From: Flavobacteriales bacterium UBA3442
GTDB taxonomy: Bacteria; Bacteroidota; Bacteroidia; Flavobacteriales; Schleiferiaceae
Assembly (NCBI GenBank): GCA_002378565.1
Contig: DFSH01000083.1
Coordinates: forward strand, 24,795 to 31,993
Length of the DNA stretch: 7,199 bases
Direction: 5' to 3'
The position numbers and the translations under genes were made by a program. This document shows positions 5,327 through 7,199 of the stretch, piece by piece (positions within the stretch are counted from its first letter, which is position 1; the number at the start of each line of letters is the position of its first letter). The notes beneath the pieces were generated by a model, which saw only the letters and a list, made by a program, of their open reading frames with translations, did not search any database and was not told where the DNA came from.

Positions 5327-7000
5327 ATGATTAACCACAGGACATCTTGGTGGGGCAAAGCTCAACAACACATGATGTGGCTGATTCCTCTGGGGGTATT
5401 CCTTTTTTACCTGGTCCTGATTGCCTGGCAAAAGGGCCTGGTAGACAGCACCGATGGGTTGATGCACTACGCCTTTGCTAAGCATGGATTCAGTCACCCG
5501 GAAGGCCTGGTAAACCATTGGGCCAAGCCCCTTTTTACTTTGATTGCCTGCTTGCCTGCTCAGGCGGGACCCCAAGGGATTGCCTTGCTCAACGCCTTGC
5601 TGATTGCCCTGGCAAGCTACTGGACCCTGCGATCTGCTCGTCAACTCAACCTTGGCGCCTATGCCTTAGCCCCTCTGCTTTTGGTGGCAAGCAATGGCCT
5701 CAGCTATGTGGTGCTCGGTGGGCTGACAGAGCCTTTGTTTATCGCTGGATTTTCGCTGACCATTCACAGCGCCCTGAGGCAACGATGGTCTCTGGCTATG
5801 TGCATTGCAGGGGCTTTGGTCATGGTTCGTCCTGAAGCCATTGTGGTGTTGCCAGGCATGGGGCTCTGGGCACTCATCAGCCGACAAGGCCTGAAAGTGT
5901 TGCATGCAGCTTGGATCCCTTTGATTTACACCTTGGTTGGCGTGACCTTGTTTGGTAAAGACTTGACTTGGATCCTCAGTGATCAGCCCTATGGTGGCCA
6001 GGGAGCGGTTTATGGGCAAGGCCTATGGACGCATTACTTGACCCATTGGCAGGCATTCACATCCTTCAGTGTGATGGCTCTGGCGATCTTGGGTCTTGCC
6101 CAATCTCTCCGCCTGGGGATGAGAGCTCTGCGGTTGATCGGCGCAATGGCCATTGGCATTCTGCTTTTGCATGCCAGCCTTTGGGCATTTGGCAGCATGG
6201 GGTCCGCTGGCCTTCCTCGCACCTTGACAACCAGTTTGCCTGCACTGATATTGTTGGCTGTCGCAGGCCTGGAATGGGTTAGCAAAAGTCAGCAACGTCA
6301 TGCCATCTACTGGCTGGTAGCGCTCATCACCCTTGGCGTGTTCATCATCAACAACCCCTACCCCAAAGCCTTGTCCGACCAGGAGTCCGCAGCCATCTCC
6401 CTGGCTGAATCGCTGAAAGACCATGGTCATTTTCATGGCCAGAAAGTGGCATTCCAATACGCAGCAATTGGGCATTATCTGAACATAGACCCATTTGATG
6501 ACAGCAAGGGCATGAAGCTATACCATGTCAATGCTTTCAGGCCTAGCCTCAGCTTAACCTTGGGAGATCTGATCATCCATGACAATGTCACAGGCCACAT
6601 TGAAGGGGGTTTGCTTTTGCAGACCTTAAAGGCTGATAACCGTCTTTTGGCTTTAGATTCTGTTCAGATTGGCCACAGCAATCTTTACGCCTTTGCCTGT
6701 ATTGATTCACAAAATGACACGATTCTCCAGGTAGGGCCTGAACAGACAACATCCATCCACAAGCCCCATGTTGAATTGCTGAAACTGCCTGCCAACCATC
6801 CCTGGTCAAGCCATGACAGTTTGCATATCCATGTTGCAGCCGCTGATGCAGATCAACTGGAGCTTTTCATTGATGGCAAGGGACAGATGCTCTCATTGCC
6901 TTTGGATAGCAGCTTGGTGATGCCAACTTCCGATTGGTACATGGTGATCCATTCATCCAAGCCTTACCCATTGGAATCGGTGACGGTAATTGCTGACTGA
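5327..7000 (+). CDS. Putative GT-C type membrane glycosyltransferase (polytopic, with C-terminal soluble domain)
   Basis: I do not recognise a named gene. The first 345 of 557 residues are hydrophobic with about nine or ten likely transmembrane helices, the first at 17-34. The first extracytoplasmic loop has two Asp residues in DSTDG (40-44), the place where GT-C enzymes keep a catalytic or metal-binding acid. GGLTEPLF (131-138) and a helix ending LVMVRPEA (164-171) resemble the GLE.xLF and LTRPEG motifs of lipid-phosphosugar-dependent GT-C families, and GLPRTLTTSLPALILLA (295-311) resembles their late RY..P..P motif. Residues 346-557 are mostly soluble, begin with a KVAFQYAAIGHYLNIDPFDD stretch, and probably face the periplasm. 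The likely role is transfer of sugar from a polyprenyl carrier to an envelope glycan, lipid or protein; donor and acceptor are unknown. It follows the TonB receptor by 19 nt, so the two are probably cotranscribed. Fold assignment is moderate, activity inferred. Confidence 0.72.
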   Translation: MINHRTSWWGKAQQHMMWLIPLGVFLFYLVLIAWQKGLVDSTDGLMHYAFAKHGFSHPEGLVNHWAKPLFTLIACLPAQAGPQGIALLNALLIALASYWTLRSARQLNLGAYALAPLLLVASNGLSYVVLGGLTEPLFIAGFSLTIHSALRQRWSLAMCIAGALVMVRPEAIVVLPGMGLWALISRQGLKVLHAAWIPLIYTLVGVTLFGKDLTWILSDQPYGGQGAVYGQGLWTHYLTHWQAFTSFSVMALAILGLAQSLRLGMRALRLIGAMAIGILLLHASLWAFGSMGSAGLPRTLTTSLPALILLAVAGLEWVSKSQQRHAIYWLVALITLGVFIINNPYPKALSDQESAAISLAESLKDHGHFHGQKVAFQYAAIGHYLNIDPFDDSKGMKLYHVNAFRPSLSLTLGDLIIHDNVTGHIEGGLLLQTLKADNRLLALDSVQIGHSNLYAFACIDSQNDTILQVGPEQTTSIHKPHVELLKLPANHPWSSHDSLHIHVAAADADQLELFIDGKGQMLSLPLDSSLVMPTSDWYMVIHSSKPYPLESVTVIAD

Positions 7001-7059
7001 CTAGGGCTAATTGTCGCAGATAGAACAGCTTCGCAATTATTCCAGCTGGGCGTGGGGTT

Positions 7060-7199
7060 TCACGTTCTAGATCTAGTCAATTTGGTGTAAATAAGGAGAT
7101 TAAACAGCAGAAGCGAGAATGCATAGCTGACATCCTCTATGGGGATGGTGAAAAGACGAATACCCAAGTTCTCAGCATCATTGTACCAAACAACTTCAT
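7060..7199 (-). CDS. Lycopene cyclase domain protein, C-terminal fragment (rest of gene beyond window)
   Basis: Reading leftward from 7197, 45 codons run in frame to TGA at 7062-7060; the two bases 7199-7198 belong to a preceding codon. The peptide starts EVVWYNDAENLGIRLFTIPIE, continues DVSYAFSLLLFNLLIY, and ends in a short basic tail. The NLGIR..TIP.ED..Y signature followed by a final hydrophobic helix matches the end of the membrane-bound CrtYcd/CarR-type lycopene cyclase domain found in carotenoid-making Bacteroidota. That enzyme cyclises the ends of lycopene to form beta-rings; the conserved PxE(E/D) acid is visible as PIED. The gene converges on the glycosyltransferase-like gene with 59 bp between. 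Other carotenoid genes may lie to the right, but that cannot be seen. The family call is from recognised motifs on a short fragment. Confidence 0.8.
   Translation of the reverse strand, partial: EVVWYNDAENLGIRLFTIPIEDVSYAFSLLLFNLLIYTKLTRSRT

Noticed and set aside
5177..5644. 155-residue minus-strand open frame
   Set aside because: It lies antisense across the receptor end and the membrane-protein start, both well supported. Its sequence shows no recognisable motif or plausible hydrophobic pattern.
6023..6475. 150-residue minus-strand open frame with many Cys, Gln and His
   Set aside because: It is antisense to the transmembrane part of the glycosyltransferase-like gene; the composition is what antisense of that codon use produces, and no domain is recognisable.
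7067..7076. Perfect palindrome CTAGATCTAG
   Set aside because: It lies in the last codons of the lycopene cyclase gene, lacks a T run and is only 10 bp, so it is neither a convincing terminator nor a supported operator.

Overview
The window looks like chromosomal DNA from a member of the Bacteroidota, probably Flavobacteriales or a close relative. The evidence is: (i) promoter -7 elements fitting the Bacteroidota consensus TAnnTTTG in front of three transcription units; (ii) no Shine-Dalgarno sequences at convincing spacing before the genes; (iii) a TonB-dependent receptor with an N-terminal carboxypeptidase-regulatory-like domain before the plug, an architecture typical of this phylum; (iv) a dCMP deaminase and a lycopene cyclase C-terminus of Bacteroidota type; and (v) a long acidic tail on ribosomal protein L25. 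Base composition looks moderate and even across the window. I see no insertion sequence, phage gene, integrase, CRISPR array or toxin-antitoxin pair.

Layout, left to right. Positions 1-36 are the last codons of a plus-strand gene with a Glu/Ala-rich tail. A perfect 11-bp hairpin with flanking T runs (55-81) closes it and probably also stops minus-strand transcription. The minus-strand unit tRNA-Leu(CAA) then dCMP deaminase (643 down to 123) follows, with only 2 nt between the tRNA and the first possible ATG. A 64-bp intergenic region holds two overlapping divergent promoters, one for this unit and one for the plus-strand operon prs - rplY (L25/CTC) - pth (708-2862). In that operon the first two genes are 17 nt apart and the last two overlap by ATGA. 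After 57 bp with its own promoter comes a second plus-strand unit: a 795-residue TonB-dependent outer-membrane receptor (2920-5307) and, 19 nt later, a 557-residue polytopic inner-membrane protein resembling GT-C glycosyltransferases (5327-7000). The right edge (7199 to 7060, minus strand) carries the C-terminal 45 residues of a carotenoid lycopene cyclase; this fragment has no start codon in the window.

How the genes fit together. The left half is housekeeping: PRPP synthesis (Prs), 5S-rRNA-binding L25 and peptidyl-tRNA hydrolase form the widely conserved prs-ctc-pth block, while dCMP deaminase supplies dUMP for thymidylate and a tRNA gene shares its transcript. The right half is envelope and pigment biology: a receptor of unknown substrate, a putative lipid-linked-sugar glycosyltransferase, and carotenoid cyclisation. 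The most notable signals are regulatory: the back-to-back promoters at 657-685, a recurring TAnnTTTGCRCC element, a likely leaderless receptor mRNA, and the tRNA-mRNA junction. I do not see evidence for a novel multi-gene defence or mobile system here.
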